Counted from the first letter of the stretch, positions 27,073-37,143 are shown. The stretch: DNA of 64,000 bases from Candidatus Eisenbacteria bacterium (GCA_005893305.1 VBOZ01000008.1:175232-239231), one strand, 5' to 3'. A program made the numbers and translations. Notes: generated by a model not told the origin, from the sequence alone.

Positions 27073-29172
27073 CTAGTCGAACAGGTACCAGACGACGCCG
27101 AATCGGAACGACCGCCCCGGCATCGGCACCGCGCGGTCGCCGGCGACATCGTAGATCGCGCTCGGCGCGTGGTGATCGAGAACGTTGTCGAAGTTGAAGA
27201 AGGCGCCCGCGGGACCGAAGTCGGCGTGGATGAAGCCGTCGACCACGGCGACCGCGGGCTCGCGCACGATTCCGCGCCGGGGTCCCTGCGCGTGGACTTC
27301 GAAGCCGAAGTAGGCCGGGAGATCCCCGTGAAAGAGGGAGAGCCGGACGGCGGCCGCGCCGTCCGCGCCGTAGCGCGGGGGCGATCCGGCCCGCGGCGAG
27401 AGACGATCGGGCCCACCCCTCGCCCACCCGAGGCCGCGGAGCCGTAGCGCCCCGGGCTGGAGCACGAAGCTGACCGATCCGTGCGAGACCCACCCGTCCC
27501 CGCGCGGAGCGGCGCGCACGTCAACGAAGATCGTGTCGATCGTTTCGAGCCGCGAGACGTCCCAGCCGAAATCATCGTGGAGCCTCCGCATCGAGCCCTC
27601 GGCCTCGACCTTGACCGCGCGGGAGAGGGCGTACGAGCCTCGGGCCAGCGCGCCCGCGAGCCGGCGCGGCTCGAGGGAAGGGTCGCCCGAGCGCGAGATG
27701 CTTAGGAATTTGGGGTAGAGGGCCGAGGGCGGAGGCACGCTCGCCGCGCTCGCGGGCGAGAGGAGGTCGACCCACGAAGGACGCTCGTGCGCCCACTCGA
27801 GATCGATCCTGCCCGACGCCGCGCGTCCTTCGCCCCAAACGGAAAGCCGTCCGTCCAGAAGCGTCGGCGAGGCCTCGCGCCAATCCGCCGCGACGCTCGC
27901 TTCCGCGCCCCCGGCTCCTCCCAGGGAGCGGCGCAGCCCGGCCGCGGCGCGAGCCTCCTCGCGGCGGGACGCGAAGAGCGGATCGCCCTCGGTCACGAGC
28001 TCCACTCGCCGCGAATCGGCCCGGAGCGACGCGACCGGGATCCATCCGCTCGCCGACCCCAGCTCGCCGTTCCACCGGAGCGACCATTCGGGAAACTCCC
28101 AGCGCTCTCGGCTGCCGTCCGGCCGGACCCTGGTCCGTTTCGCTTCCCCCACGCGGAGCGTCCATCGGCTCAGCCTCCGGTCCCCCACGGCGCGGGCGTG
28201 AAGCGTCAAGCTCCTCGAGGCGATCTCCGCCCGACCCAAAAGGGTCTGGATCTCGCTCGTGAAGGGATTCACGCTGTCGGCCTCGTCCTCGACCGTCCAC
28301 TTGAAGATCTCCCCCTCGACCCATAGATCGTGGCGGAGCAGGCGCGGGAGTCCTCCCGCCAAGGCGTAGCGCGTCGAGACGGCGTGGTGGAGCGGCGAGA
28401 TCCCGTCGGACTCATGGCGCGCGTACGAGCCTCCGATCCCCTTGCCGAGGACCGGCGAGACGAAGCGGGCGCCCGTGTCCAGGATGCCGGCGTCGCCGTT
28501 CCCATAGTAGAGGGCGCTCTTCGCGCGCCGCTCTCTCCGGCCCTCGCCGGGAACGACGCGCGTGACTGCGCGCTCCGCGACCGGCTCCGCCAGGAGCGCG
28601 CCCGCACGGTCGAACGGCTCGGGCGTGAGGCCGCGGCTCAAGGCGACCAGATCCAGCGTTTCCTCCCCGTCGGCCCGGGGATTGTCGAGCACGGTCGCCA
28701 GATCGAACACGCCGATGCCGTACGGCCTGGCCGCGACGATCGTGCGGTCGGTCGGCAGGTCGGCGACGGCGCCGAGGGGGTAGGTCCGGAGCCTCGAGCC
28801 CGCGTCCGGAACGGAGAGGGCCCCGGTGGCCGCGCCGAAGAGCGGTAGCGGCAGAAAGATGGACGCGCGCCTGCCTCGGAGCGCGCTCTCGAGCGATGCG
28901 TCGCCGGCCTTTCGCTGCTCCTCGAAGTCGACCGCCGGAGCTTGGGCGGGCCCCGTCTCGCGAACCGGCACGCGCGCGACGCGGGTCGAATCGGGCGCCC
29001 GGACGCCCACGTGCAGCGTGGAGTCGCCGGCGGCGGCGGCGCCCGCGCCGGGCGAGCCGCCGGCGGGAGGCTGCGCCGACGCCGTTCCCGCCGAGAGCGC
29101 CACCGCCGTCGCGAAGAGGGCCGCGAGGCTCGCGGCGGCGCGCGCCCCTCGCGCGCAGACGTTAGAAGGCAC
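27073..29172 (-). CDS. Outer-membrane beta-barrel, TonB-dependent-receptor-like
   Basis: A 699-residue protein with a signal peptide (about 1-33, ending ASAQ), a plug-like N-terminal third (about 75-200) and a long run of amphipathic beta strands. The C-terminus has FFNFDNVLDHHAP, a stretch common near the end of TonB receptors, and finishes with the aromatic FGVVWYLFD needed for barrel insertion. No clear TonB box is seen. Its GTG overlaps the upstream S-component-like gene. A barrel next to an ECF-like permease suggests uptake of a cofactor or metal chelate; the ligand cannot be read. Confidence 0.65.
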   Translation of the reverse strand: MPSNVCARGARAAASLAALFATAVALSAGTASAQPPAGGSPGAGAAAAGDSTLHVGVRAPDSTRVARVPVRETGPAQAPAVDFEEQRKAGDASLESALRGRRASIFLPLPLFGAATGALSVPDAGSRLRTYPLGAVADLPTDRTIVAARPYGIGVFDLATVLDNPRADGEETLDLVALSRGLTPEPFDRAGALLAEPVAERAVTRVVPGEGRRERRAKSALYYGNGDAGILDTGARFVSPVLGKGIGGSYARHESDGISPLHHAVSTRYALAGGLPRLLRHDLWVEGEIFKWTVEDEADSVNPFTSEIQTLLGRAEIASRSLTLHARAVGDRRLSRWTLRVGEAKRTRVRPDGSRERWEFPEWSLRWNGELGSASGWIPVASLRADSRRVELVTEGDPLFASRREEARAAAGLRRSLGGAGGAEASVAADWREASPTLLDGRLSVWGEGRAASGRIDLEWAHERPSWVDLLSPASAASVPPPSALYPKFLSISRSGDPSLEPRRLAGALARGSYALSRAVKVEAEGSMRRLHDDFGWDVSRLETIDTIFVDVRAAPRGDGWVSHGSVSFVLQPGALRLRGLGWARGGPDRLSPRAGSPPRYGADGAAAVRLSLFHGDLPAYFGFEVHAQGPRRGIVREPAVAVVDGFIHADFGPAGAFFNFDNVLDHHAPSAIYDVAGDRAVPMPGRSFRFGVVWYLFD

Positions 29173-29716
29173 GGCGCGTCACAGCCGGATGTCGGCTCAA
29201 CCAAGGGAACGCCACGTTCCCGAGAACCGCGAAGATCGCGACATTGGAGGCGACGTGCTGCAGCATCGGGAGCGCGGCCACGCCGAGCGTCACGGGGATC
29301 GAACCGAACACGATTCCTTGCGCCACGTTCGTGACGAGATCGTAGGCGAGCGTCGCTACGAAACCGGCGCCGAGGAGGATCGCGGTGCGGACCCTCGGGC
29401 CCGGTCCTTGGCGGCCGCCTCGGGGTAGAAGCCAGCGCCCGCAAAGTCCGCCGAGCGCCCCCACCGCCCCGCCGCCGACGACCTGGGCGGCGAGCACCCA
29501 CGGGTGGGGCGGGCCGTAGGGATTGGCCACACTGAAGAGAAGCCGAGCGACGGCGCCGATCCAGACGCCCCACGCCACGCCGCTCAACGCCCCGGAAAGA
29601 AACACGGCCACGATGAAAAGCTCCACAAAGAACAGGTACGGGAAGAGGATCAACTTCGCGTAGCCGCACGCGACCGAGAAGGCGATGAGGGCGGCGCTTC
29701 GAACGACGGTTCGCAT
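29162..29716 (-). CDS. ECF transporter S-component-like membrane protein
   Basis: A 184-residue protein with about five to six hydrophobic helices. Length, helix pattern and the motif TLAYDLVTNVAQGIVFG near residue 125 resemble the substrate-binding S component of energy-coupling-factor transporters. Those bind vitamins or precursors and work with EcfA/EcfT, which are not present here. Substrate unknown. Overlaps the next gene, a TonB-receptor-like barrel, by 11 bases. Confidence 0.6.
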   Translation of the reverse strand: MRTVVRSAALIAFSVACGYAKLILFPYLFFVELFIVAVFLSGALSGVAWGVWIGAVARLLFSVANPYGPPHPWVLAAQVVGGGAVGALGGLCGRWLLPRGGRQGPGPRVRTAILLGAGFVATLAYDLVTNVAQGIVFGSIPVTLGVAALPMLQHVASNVAIFAVLGNVAFPWLSRHPAVTRRAF

Positions 29717-29803
29717 GGGAGCGGGAGAGAACGCGGACGCTACCAGATGGTTTGGGTCCGCGCAATCGGAACCTCCGCGCGCGGGCGGAGGGTCAACGGG
29801 GCT

Positions 29804-30655
29804 TCAGCGGGGCGCGCGAAGCGGGCGCCGGGCCCGCAGGGTTTCGTCCAACTCTTTCAGTGCGGTTTCCGGAACCAGGACGCCCCCGATCGAAACGTCG
29901 GGCGTCCGCTCTCCGTGGTAGTCGGAGCCTCCCGTCATGAGCAGGCCGTGCTGCTTCGCGATCCCTTTGAAGCGCGCCACGTCCGCCGCGGCGTGCTTCG
30001 AATGCCAGACCTCGATGCCGTCGAGGCCGCGCGCGGCCCATGCGGCGATCAGGTGGTCGCGGTTCAGCGTGCCCGGATGCGCGAGCACCGTGACGCCGCA
30101 CGCCTCGCGAACGACCGACACCGCTTCCTCGAGCGTGACGGTCTGCTTCGGGACGTAGGCCGGCGCGTGGTGGCCCAGGTAGCGCTGGAAGGCCTCTTGA
30201 AAGGTCTCGATGTGCCCTCCCTGCATCAGCGCCTCGGCCACGTGCGGGCGGCCGAGCGCGCCTCCGTGCGCGATCTCCTCCACTTCCTCGAGCGCGATCT
30301 TGATCCCGAGGCCCTTCAGGCGGGCAAGCATCTTTCGCGCGCGCTCCCGGCGCGAATCCCGATACCGCGCGATCGCGGCTACGAGGCCCTTCTCCAGGGG
30401 GTCGAATCCGTACGCGAGGAGATGGACGTCGATTCCGGCCTCGCTCACCGAGAGCTCCACGCCGGGGATCACGCGGATGCCGGAGCTTTTCGCCCGCTCC
30501 TCGGCTGCGGGGATCCCATCGAGCGAGTCGTGGTCGGTGAGCGCGAGGACGCGGACCCCGTTTCGCTCGGCCATCGCGACGACGGCCTCCGCCGGGTACG
30601 ATCCGTCCGACGCCGTGGAGTGGAGGTGGAGATCGATCGTGGAGACGGCGGTCAT
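29804..30655 (-). CDS. PHP-domain phosphoesterase (YciV/RNase AM type)
   Basis: A 283-residue PHP protein with all metal motifs: IDLHLHSTASDGSYP, LTDHDSLDGI, PGVELSV, VLAHPG, and GGSDYHG near the C-terminus. The architecture, PHP with a short insertion holding GRPHVAEALMQGG, is that of the 3',5'-nucleotide bisphosphate phosphatase / 5'-3' exoribonuclease AM family, which uses three metals. The ATG overlaps the stop of the TPR gene (ATGA). Confidence 0.88.
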   Translation of the reverse strand: MTAVSTIDLHLHSTASDGSYPAEAVVAMAERNGVRVLALTDHDSLDGIPAAEERAKSSGIRVIPGVELSVSEAGIDVHLLAYGFDPLEKGLVAAIARYRDSRRERARKMLARLKGLGIKIALEEVEEIAHGGALGRPHVAEALMQGGHIETFQEAFQRYLGHHAPAYVPKQTVTLEEAVSVVREACGVTVLAHPGTLNRDHLIAAWAARGLDGIEVWHSKHAAADVARFKGIAKQHGLLMTGGSDYHGERTPDVSIGGVLVPETALKELDETLRARRPLRAPR

Positions 30656-32460
30656 GAATCGCGGCCGGCCGAGATCCGCTGCGTCAGCTCGCGGACCTTG
30701 GTGGTCACCTTGAGGAAGCCGGCGTTGAGCAGGGAGACCTCCTCAAAATGCTGCAGGGCCTTTTCGAGGTTCCCCAACCGTTCCATTGCCATCCCCAGAT
30801 GATACCGCAAACTGATCGTCTCCTCGGGGCCGTGGGCCGGGAGCTCGAGCGCGCGCGTCAGCTCGCGGGCCGCCGCCGCGGGCTCGTTTTTTTCCAGATA
30901 ACAAAGCGCGATCATCTCCAGGCACTTGAGCTCCATCGGTCCGCCCTTCGAGGCCACCTGGAACTCCCCGATCGCTTCCTCGTAGAGCCCCATCTCCATG
31001 TAGGCCATCCCGAGATCGTAGTGACTCTCGTGGTCCTCGCCGGAGATGCTGCTGCTCACGCCGGCCTTGAACTCGTCGATGATCTCTTCCAGGTCGACAA
31101 GATTGTCCATGCTGGCCGGAGCCTCGTCGCGCACGAGGACCGAAGCCGAGGGGCGCTTGTTGGGGAGCGAATCGAGATCGATCAGCTGCTCCGGGGTCGT
31201 TCCGTTCATGGCGTCGATCCGAGCCACGCGCATCCGGGCGCGGCCGTTCGACGGATCGAGCTCCAGCGAGCGCATGTATTCCGACCGGGAGAGTGCCCAC
31301 TCCTCCTGGCCAAGGTAGAGCTCGGCGAGATTGAACCGCGCCTTGGCTTCGGCGAGCGGGTCCTCCGCCTGCGCGGTGACGTCGACGAGCCTGCGAAGCG
31401 CGGCTTCGTGCGTCGGCGTCACTTGCAGAAGCGAGGCGAGAAGCAGGCGCGCGCGAGGGAGATCCCCGCGGAAGAACGCGAGCTCCGCCGCCTTCCAGAA
31501 TTCCTCGGCCGCCATCTCCCGATTCCCCGCGCTCAGATAGCTCGCGGCGAGATCCTCGTGGCGCGGGGGCGCGGTCTCCGCTTCGGGTACGGCCGCGGCG
31601 GGCTCGGGCTCTTCGACTTCCGGCTCCGGCGGCGCGGCTTTACGCGGGGCGGCCTCGGCCGCGCTCTCGGTCACGAGCGTGTCGGGCTTGAGCTCGTCCA
31701 TGACGCTGCGGGCGGATGGCTCGTACGCGCTCTCGCGGTCCGCCGTCGATTCCTGCTCCGCCGCCGGCTCCTGCTCCTCGAGGGTTTCCTCCGGAGCCGC
31801 GGCCTCCTCCTCCTCCGTCACCGTCTCCGTCGCGGCGTTCGAGGCCGATGAGGCTTCGCTCGTGAGCCCGGGGGCGAGCGTGGAGGCGCGCTCGCGGAGG
31901 TGCTTCGCCTCATCCATCTCCCCGCGGTGCTCCAGCATCTCGGCGCGGCGCAAAAGCTCGCGACCGCCGCGCTCCGGCTCGTCGGCGCGCATCGAGATCT
32001 CGACGTACTTCTCAGAGAGATCCGTGTTCTCGGGGGAAAGCTGGATCACGAGGTCGATCACGTCGAGCGCGGCGCTGTGGTCCTGACGGCGGATCGAGCC
32101 TTCGGCGAACTCGAGGTAGTGGATCTGCGCGTCGCCGTGCAGGCCCTCCTTGGCGTAGAGGTCGCCCAGCGAGCGGTGGATTTCGAGGTCTTCCTTCGAG
32201 ATTCGAAGGATCTTCTTGCAGACCGCGATCGCGTTCTTGAACAGCTCGGCCTTGGTGTACTCGGCGATCGCCTGCCGGTAACGGCGGACCGCCTCCTGCA
32301 TGGCGCCGCGCTTCGCCAAGAGGTCGGCGACAAGGATGAAATCGTACGGATCCTTGTCCCCGCTCTCAAAGAGCTTATCGAACTCCGCGAGCGCGGCGTC
32401 GATTTGCCCTTTCGCGACGAGCTGCTGCGCCCGTCTCTTGATGGCGACGTTTCGGTCCAC
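30652..32460 (-). CDS. Large TPR protein with acidic linker
   Basis: A 602-residue cytoplasmic protein without a signal peptide. Residues 1-195 hold about four TPR-like helical hairpins, 200-300 are a Glu/Ala/Pro-rich disordered linker, and 300-600 hold several more TPRs (DLAASYLSAGNREMAAEEF; HYDLGMAYMEMGLYEEAIGEF). Such proteins scaffold complexes; no partner can be deduced. GTG 32460 follows GAGGAGAGGC, which fixes the start although the frame runs on upstream. It lies 28 bases after ftcD and overlaps the PHP gene. Confidence 0.85.
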   Translation of the reverse strand: MDRNVAIKRRAQQLVAKGQIDAALAEFDKLFESGDKDPYDFILVADLLAKRGAMQEAVRRYRQAIAEYTKAELFKNAIAVCKKILRISKEDLEIHRSLGDLYAKEGLHGDAQIHYLEFAEGSIRRQDHSAALDVIDLVIQLSPENTDLSEKYVEISMRADEPERGGRELLRRAEMLEHRGEMDEAKHLRERASTLAPGLTSEASSASNAATETVTEEEEAAAPEETLEEQEPAAEQESTADRESAYEPSARSVMDELKPDTLVTESAAEAAPRKAAPPEPEVEEPEPAAAVPEAETAPPRHEDLAASYLSAGNREMAAEEFWKAAELAFFRGDLPRARLLLASLLQVTPTHEAALRRLVDVTAQAEDPLAEAKARFNLAELYLGQEEWALSRSEYMRSLELDPSNGRARMRVARIDAMNGTTPEQLIDLDSLPNKRPSASVLVRDEAPASMDNLVDLEEIIDEFKAGVSSSISGEDHESHYDLGMAYMEMGLYEEAIGEFQVASKGGPMELKCLEMIALCYLEKNEPAAAARELTRALELPAHGPEETISLRYHLGMAMERLGNLEKALQHFEEVSLLNAGFLKVTTKVRELTQRISAGRDS

Positions 32461-32488
32461 GCCTCTCCTCAGCCGCTCCCGCCGGCCA

Positions 32489-34033
32489 TCATGCGGACGC
32501 CACCGCCGCGTCGAGCCTGCGGCGGGCTTGGTCCACACAAGCCGCGTGAAGCTGTTCTGCCCGGGCGGCCGCGCGCCGCGCGCGCTCTTCGAACTCCGCG
32601 CGCTCGGACTCGGCCAGCTCGGGCAGATTGATCCGCACGTTCCACACAGCCCCCTCCGCGCCGGCGCGACCGAGCCAGGCCGCCACGCCCGCGTCGCTAA
32701 CCGCGTTCTCGTTGCCGTGAGTCGCGATCGGGAGGAGCTGCTCCAGCACCCGGACACACGTCTCCGCCGTGCGGAGCGGCGTGCTCGCCGCGTTCCGCGC
32801 CGCGTCCCGCATCGCCGCTTCGCGCGTGGCGATCTCCTCCGGCGTGCGCTGGGACATCTTCGCCGCCGCTCGAAAGGCCTCGTAGGCGCGGGCGTCCTCC
32901 GCGACCAGGTCAAAGAGCTCCCGGCGGAACGATTCCAGCGCCGATTCCGCCGCGCGCATCGCCTCCTCGTGCTCGGCGTACCGCTTCTTCCCGATCGTCA
33001 GACGCGCGACCATCGAGCCGAGCGCCCCCGCGAGCGCGCCGGCCAGCGCGGAGACCGAGCCGCCGCCCGGCGTCGGCGCGGAGGAAGCCACCTCGCCCAG
33101 AAATTCCGGCAGCGCCTGCTCCGCGGCGCCCTGATGCCGCGCCAGGCGGTTCTCCAGAATCTGGTCGCGCGAAAAATTCTCGAGGCGGAGCGCGTGCTCC
33201 GCCACGTCGATGAGCGCGTCTTGGCTCACGAGCCCCACGACCTCGCTGCCCACGATCGGAACGCCGTACCGCTCGGCCTCCTCCCGAATCAGAGCGAACA
33301 CGCGATGGACGGGGGTCCCCCACGTGTTCACGAGATTCATGGACACCTGCACGATGCCGCGTTCAGAAAGCTCGAAACCGAGCGCCTTCACATACCGGAG
33401 CCCCCCGGACTGGAATCGAACCGCCTTCGCGATCTTCTTTGCGACCTCGACGTCCCTCGTTCCCAGATTGACGTTGAACGCCAAAAGAGGCAGCCGCGCG
33501 CCTACCGCGACCGCGCCCGCGGTCGGATGGATCGCCCTCGGACCGAAGTCCGGAGCCCGCTCGGGATCGGTGGCGATCGCCGCCGCGATCCCCTCGAGCT
33601 CGCCTCGCCGGACGTCGGCCAAATTTTGTCGGGACGGGCGGCTCGCCGCCGCCTCGTAGAGATAGACGGGTATCTGGAGCTCGCTGCCGATCCGCTCGCC
33701 GGCCCGGCGCGCCAAGTCCACGCAGCGCTCCAAGGTCGTCGACTGAACCGGCACGAAGGGCACGACATCGGTGGCCCCCATCCGTGGATGCTCCCCGCGA
33801 TGCTGGCGCATGTCGATCAACTCGGTCGCCTTTCGGACACCCCTCAAGACCGCCTCCAAGACGGCCTCCGGCTCCCCCACAAAAGTGATCACGGAGCGGT
33901 TGTGATCGGCGTTCATTTCCTGATCCAGCAAACGGATCGACCGATCATGCGAAATTTCGGCAGCAATGGCCTGAACTACAGATTTATTTCGGCCTTCGCT
34001 GAAGTTGGGAACGCACTCCACGAGCTCATTCAT
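32489..34033 (-). CDS. ftcD: Fused glutamate formimidoyltransferase / formimidoyltetrahydrofolate cyclodeaminase
   Basis: A 514-residue bifunctional enzyme. The N-terminal ~300 residues are the transferase (ECVPNFSEGRN; HRGEHPRMGATDVVPFVP); the C-terminal ~200 are the all-helical cyclodeaminase with APTPGGGSVSALAGALAGAL. It moves the formimino group of formiminoglutamate to tetrahydrofolate, then deaminates it, ending histidine breakdown through folate, the animal-type route. It replaces HutG or HutF. GGAGAGAAGG lies before the ATG. It is separated from hutI by 86 AT-richer bases containing a palindrome. Confidence 0.95.
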   Translation of the reverse strand: MNELVECVPNFSEGRNKSVVQAIAAEISHDRSIRLLDQEMNADHNRSVITFVGEPEAVLEAVLRGVRKATELIDMRQHRGEHPRMGATDVVPFVPVQSTTLERCVDLARRAGERIGSELQIPVYLYEAAASRPSRQNLADVRRGELEGIAAAIATDPERAPDFGPRAIHPTAGAVAVGARLPLLAFNVNLGTRDVEVAKKIAKAVRFQSGGLRYVKALGFELSERGIVQVSMNLVNTWGTPVHRVFALIREEAERYGVPIVGSEVVGLVSQDALIDVAEHALRLENFSRDQILENRLARHQGAAEQALPEFLGEVASSAPTPGGGSVSALAGALAGALGSMVARLTIGKKRYAEHEEAMRAAESALESFRRELFDLVAEDARAYEAFRAAAKMSQRTPEEIATREAAMRDAARNAASTPLRTAETCVRVLEQLLPIATHGNENAVSDAGVAAWLGRAGAEGAVWNVRINLPELAESERAEFEERARRAAARAEQLHAACVDQARRRLDAAVASA

Positions 34034-34079
34034 GCCTTCTCTCCGTGATTTGACGGGGGTATGGCGACCAAGACTCCGA

Positions 34080-34102
34080 GTTGTAACCTACTAACTTACA
34101 AC
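34080..34102. promoter_or_regulatory. AT-rich palindrome between hutI and ftcD, candidate operator
   Basis: GTTGTAA (34080-34086), nine bases, TTACAAC (34096-34102): a perfect inverted repeat in a locally AT-rich gap inside GC-rich DNA. It lies 47 bases before the ftcD start. It resembles a repressor site more than a terminator because the arms are AT-rich and no U-run follows. Known HutC sites are also TGTA/TACA palindromes, but spacing differs and no regulator gene is nearby. Confidence 0.45.
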
Positions 34103-34119
34103 GCTCTTGGAAGGATGCC

Positions 34120-34773
34120 TCAGAAACAACTCCAACGATCGCCGTCATCGAGCACCACACGACCGCGTTTCACGACCGCGTGCACGTGATCGTGGGAGTA
34201 ATGGTACGGGATATGGCGGTGGTCGTCCGTGTCGAAGAGGCAGAGGTCGGCCTGGTACCCGGGTTGAATTCTCCCGATCCGGTCGCCCTCGCCGACGGCG
34301 AAAGCGGCGTTGGCGGTCGCGGCCATCCAGGCTTCCGCCGGGGAAAGGCGCATTTGCGTGACGGCCAGCGTGAGGGTCAGCGCCATCGACGAGGACATCG
34401 AGGTCCCCGGATTGAAATCGGTCGCGAGGGCGATCGCGAGCCCCCTTTCGATCATCCGCCGGGCGCGCGCGAACGGAAGACCGAGCGTGAAGGCCGTGCC
34501 GGGGAGGAGCACGGCGATGACTCCCGCCGCCGCCATCGCGTCGAGCCCGGCGTCGGAGGCGTGAAGCAGATGGTCCGCCGAGATCGCGCCCACCTCCGCC
34601 GCGAGCTTCGCGGCGCCCACGTCCGCGAGCTCGTCGGCGTGGAGCTTGGACTTGAGCCCGCGCGCCTTCCCCGCCTCGAGAATCCGTCTCGCCTCCTCGA
34701 CCGTGAAGACGCCGCGGTCGCAGAAGACGTCGCAGAACCGCGCGAGCCCCGCCGCCGCGACCGCGGGGATCAT
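34120..34773 (-). pseudogene. hutI: Imidazolonepropionase, C-terminal part (split gene)
   Basis: 217 residues matching the second half of HutI: MIPAVAAAGLARFCDVFCDRG, the zinc-ligand region LKSKLHADEL, SADHLLHASDAG, and the catalytic/metal Asp in LATDFNPGTSMSSSMALT. The reading frame extends in-frame upstream as VINE before the first ATG, which also fits HutI, so this ATG is internal to the ancestral gene. It overlaps the stop of the N-terminal part (ATGA), so it could still be translated by coupling. About 10-12 residues that normally join the halves are missing. Confidence 0.8.
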
Positions 34774-35363
34774 CTCGTTGATGACGCGTCGGGAACTTCA
34801 TGCGCCCCGAGAAAGGTGGGAACGACCTCGGTCGCAGCACCGCCCGCCGCGCGCGAGAGCGCGCGAAGCTGCTTCATCTCCGCCTCGACGGAGAGACCGT
34901 ACCCGCTCTTCGCCTCCACGGTCGTGATCCCCTGCCGGAGAAGGAGCTCCAGCCGCTTCGCGATCCGATCCGAGAGATCTTCCTCGTCCAACGCGCGGAG
35001 CTGCCGCACGCTCGCGCGGATGCCGCCTCCCCGCGCGGCGATCGCTTCGTAGCTTTCGCCGGCGGCGCGCGCCTCGAACTCCATCTCGCGGGTCCCCGCG
35101 AACGGGAGATGCGTGTGGGCGTCGACGAATCCAGGAGCGATCAGCCGGCCCTTCGCATCGAGCACCGACCTCGCTTCCCGCTCGGGGTAGCGCGCCGCGA
35201 CGTCGCGGGTGGGGCCGATCGCGGCGATCGTCTCACCGACCACCGCGATCGCGGCATCGGGGATCAGGAGCGGGCGATTGAGGGAAGGGCCGAGGAGCGT
35301 GGCGGCGCCGCCGGGCGCGGTGATCAGCTGTGCCGCGGAGAGGACGAGGAGATCGGACTTCAC
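34770..35363 (-). pseudogene. hutI: Imidazolonepropionase, N-terminal part (split gene)
   Basis: 197 residues matching the first half of HutI: MKSDLLVLSAAQLITAPGG, APGFVDAHTHLPFAGTRE with the metal His pair, AARGGGIRASV, VEAKSGYGL and VVPTFLGAHEVPD. After that it runs into SSTR and a stop, where intact HutI continues through an EY..DP...FLD-like segment. Intact HutI is about 410 residues. I chose GTG 35363 for its GAGG and its fit to the family; GTG 35405 is possible. This is either a real inactivating deletion or an assembly error. Confidence 0.8.
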
Positions 35364-35418
35364 CCGCGCGGCCTCACCGGTTCCAAGCCGGCTCCCCCGC
35401 TCCACCGTGGCGCGGGGC

Positions 35419-37116
35419 TCACTCCTCGGTCGGAATCGGCAGCCGGTGACGCTTCGCCGCCGCCCGCGCTTCGGGGTATCCCGCGTCGGCGTGGCGCCAG
35501 ACGCCCGTCGCCGGATCGTTCGAGAGAACGCGCTTCAGTCGCGCGAGACCGGCGGGGGTGCCGTCCGCCACGACCACGACCCCCGCGTGGATCGAGTTGC
35601 CGATCCCCACGCCGCCGCCGTGGTGCACGGAAACCCACGACGCCCCCGAGACGGCGTTCAAGAGCGCGTTGAGAATCGGCCAGTCCGCGATCGCGTCGCT
35701 CCCGTCGAGCATCGCCTCGGTCTCGCGGTAGGGCGACGCCACCGAGCCGCAGTCCAGGTGGTCGCGCCCGATGACGATCGGGGCCTCCACCTCGCCGCGC
35801 TCGACCAGACGGTGGATCGCCTCCCCGAAGCGCTCGCGCTCTCCCATGCCCAGCCAGCAGATGCGCGCCGGAAGGCCCTGGAACTGGACGCGCTCGCCCG
35901 CGAGGCGGATCCAGCGGTGCAGCGCCTCATCTTTTGGAAAGAGCTCGAGCACGGCCCGGTCGGTCGCCGCGATGTCCTTGGGGTTGCCCGAGAGGGCCAC
36001 CCACCGGAACGGTCCCTTTCCCTCACAGAAGAGAGGCCGGATGAACTCCGGGACGAACCCGGGAATCCGGAACGCATCCTCGACGCCGGCGCGCTTCGCC
36101 TGACCCCGGATGTTGTTTCCATAGTCGAACGTGATCGAGCCCGAGTCCTGAAATGCCCGCATGGCGCGCACGTGCGCCGCCATCGAGGCAAGCGCGCGCT
36201 CGACGTAGGCCGCCGGATCGGTCCCGCGAAGCAGGATCGCCTCCGGCAGCGGGAGTCCCGCCGGCACGTAGCCGTTCAGCTCGTCGTGGGCGGACGTCTG
36301 GTCGGTGACGAGATCGGGGCGAATGCCGCGCCGTACCAGCTCCGGAAGCACGTCCGCGGCGTTTCCGACCAGACCCACCGAGAGAGCCTTCTGGTCCCGC
36401 ACTGCTTCCTCGACCCACCGGAGCGCCTCGTCGAGCGACGAGGTGCTTCGGTCCAGGTACTTCGTGTCGACCCGGCGCTTCACCCGCGAAGGATCGACCT
36501 CGACCACCAGGGACACGCCCTCGTTCATCGTGACCGCCAAGGGCTGCGCTCCGCCCATGCCCCCGAGTCCGGCCGTGAGGAGCCAGCGGCCGCGGAGCGA
36601 CCCGCCCCAATGTCGCCGGGCCGCCGCGGCGAAGGTCTCGTACGTTCCCTGGAGGATTCCCTGTGTGCCGATGTAGATCCAGGAGCCGGCCGTCATCTGG
36701 CCGTACATCGTCAGCCCCTTCGCTTCGAGCGCTCGGAATTCGTCCCACGTGGCCCACGCGGGGACGAGGAGCGAATTCGCGATCAAGACCCGCGGAGCGT
36801 CCGGATGCGTGCGCGCGACCGCCACCGGCTTTCCCGACTGGACGAGCAGCGTCTCGTCGGGCTCGAGCGCTCGAAGCGCGCGCACGATCGCGTGAAAGGC
36901 CGGCCACGATCGGGCGGCCCGCCCCGTGCCGCCGTAGACGACGAGCTCTTGCGGCCGCTCCGCGACGTCGGGGTCGAGGTTGTTCATGAGCATGCGGAGG
37001 GCCGCTTCCTGATGCCAACCCTTGCACGATCGGTTCGGACCTCTCGGGGCGCGGACCGGCTCGGAAGGCGGCTCTCCGAGGAGCGGGCCCACGGAAGCCG
37101 GGACGGCGCGAATCAC
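35419..37116 (-). CDS. hutU: Urocanate hydratase
   Basis: A 565-residue urocanase of normal length. It has [12 protein letters not shown] near the start, [14 protein letters not shown], the NAD-binding motif [16 protein letters not shown], and the C-terminal active region [16 protein letters not shown] with the conserved cysteine, then [15 protein letters not shown]. It hydrates urocanate to imidazolone propionate in histidine degradation. GTG 37116 follows AGGAG; GTG 37143, directly abutting the hutH stop, is an alternative. Cytoplasmic. Confidence 0.95.
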   Translation of the reverse strand: MIRAVPASVGPLLGEPPSEPVRAPRGPNRSCKGWHQEAALRMLMNNLDPDVAERPQELVVYGGTGRAARSWPAFHAIVRALRALEPDETLLVQSGKPVAVARTHPDAPRVLIANSLLVPAWATWDEFRALEAKGLTMYGQMTAGSWIYIGTQGILQGTYETFAAAARRHWGGSLRGRWLLTAGLGGMGGAQPLAVTMNEGVSLVVEVDPSRVKRRVDTKYLDRSTSSLDEALRWVEEAVRDQKALSVGLVGNAADVLPELVRRGIRPDLVTDQTSAHDELNGYVPAGLPLPEAILLRGTDPAAYVERALASMAAHVRAMRAFQDSGSITFDYGNNIRGQAKRAGVEDAFRIPGFVPEFIRPLFCEGKGPFRWVALSGNPKDIAATDRAVLELFPKDEALHRWIRLAGERVQFQGLPARICWLGMGERERFGEAIHRLVERGEVEAPIVIGRDHLDCGSVASPYRETEAMLDGSDAIADWPILNALLNAVSGASWVSVHHGGGVGIGNSIHAGVVVVADGTPAGLARLKRVLSNDPATGVWRHADAGYPEARAAAKRHRLPIPTEE

Positions 37117-37143
37117 GGCGGGCTCACTCCTCACGCGCGCCAC

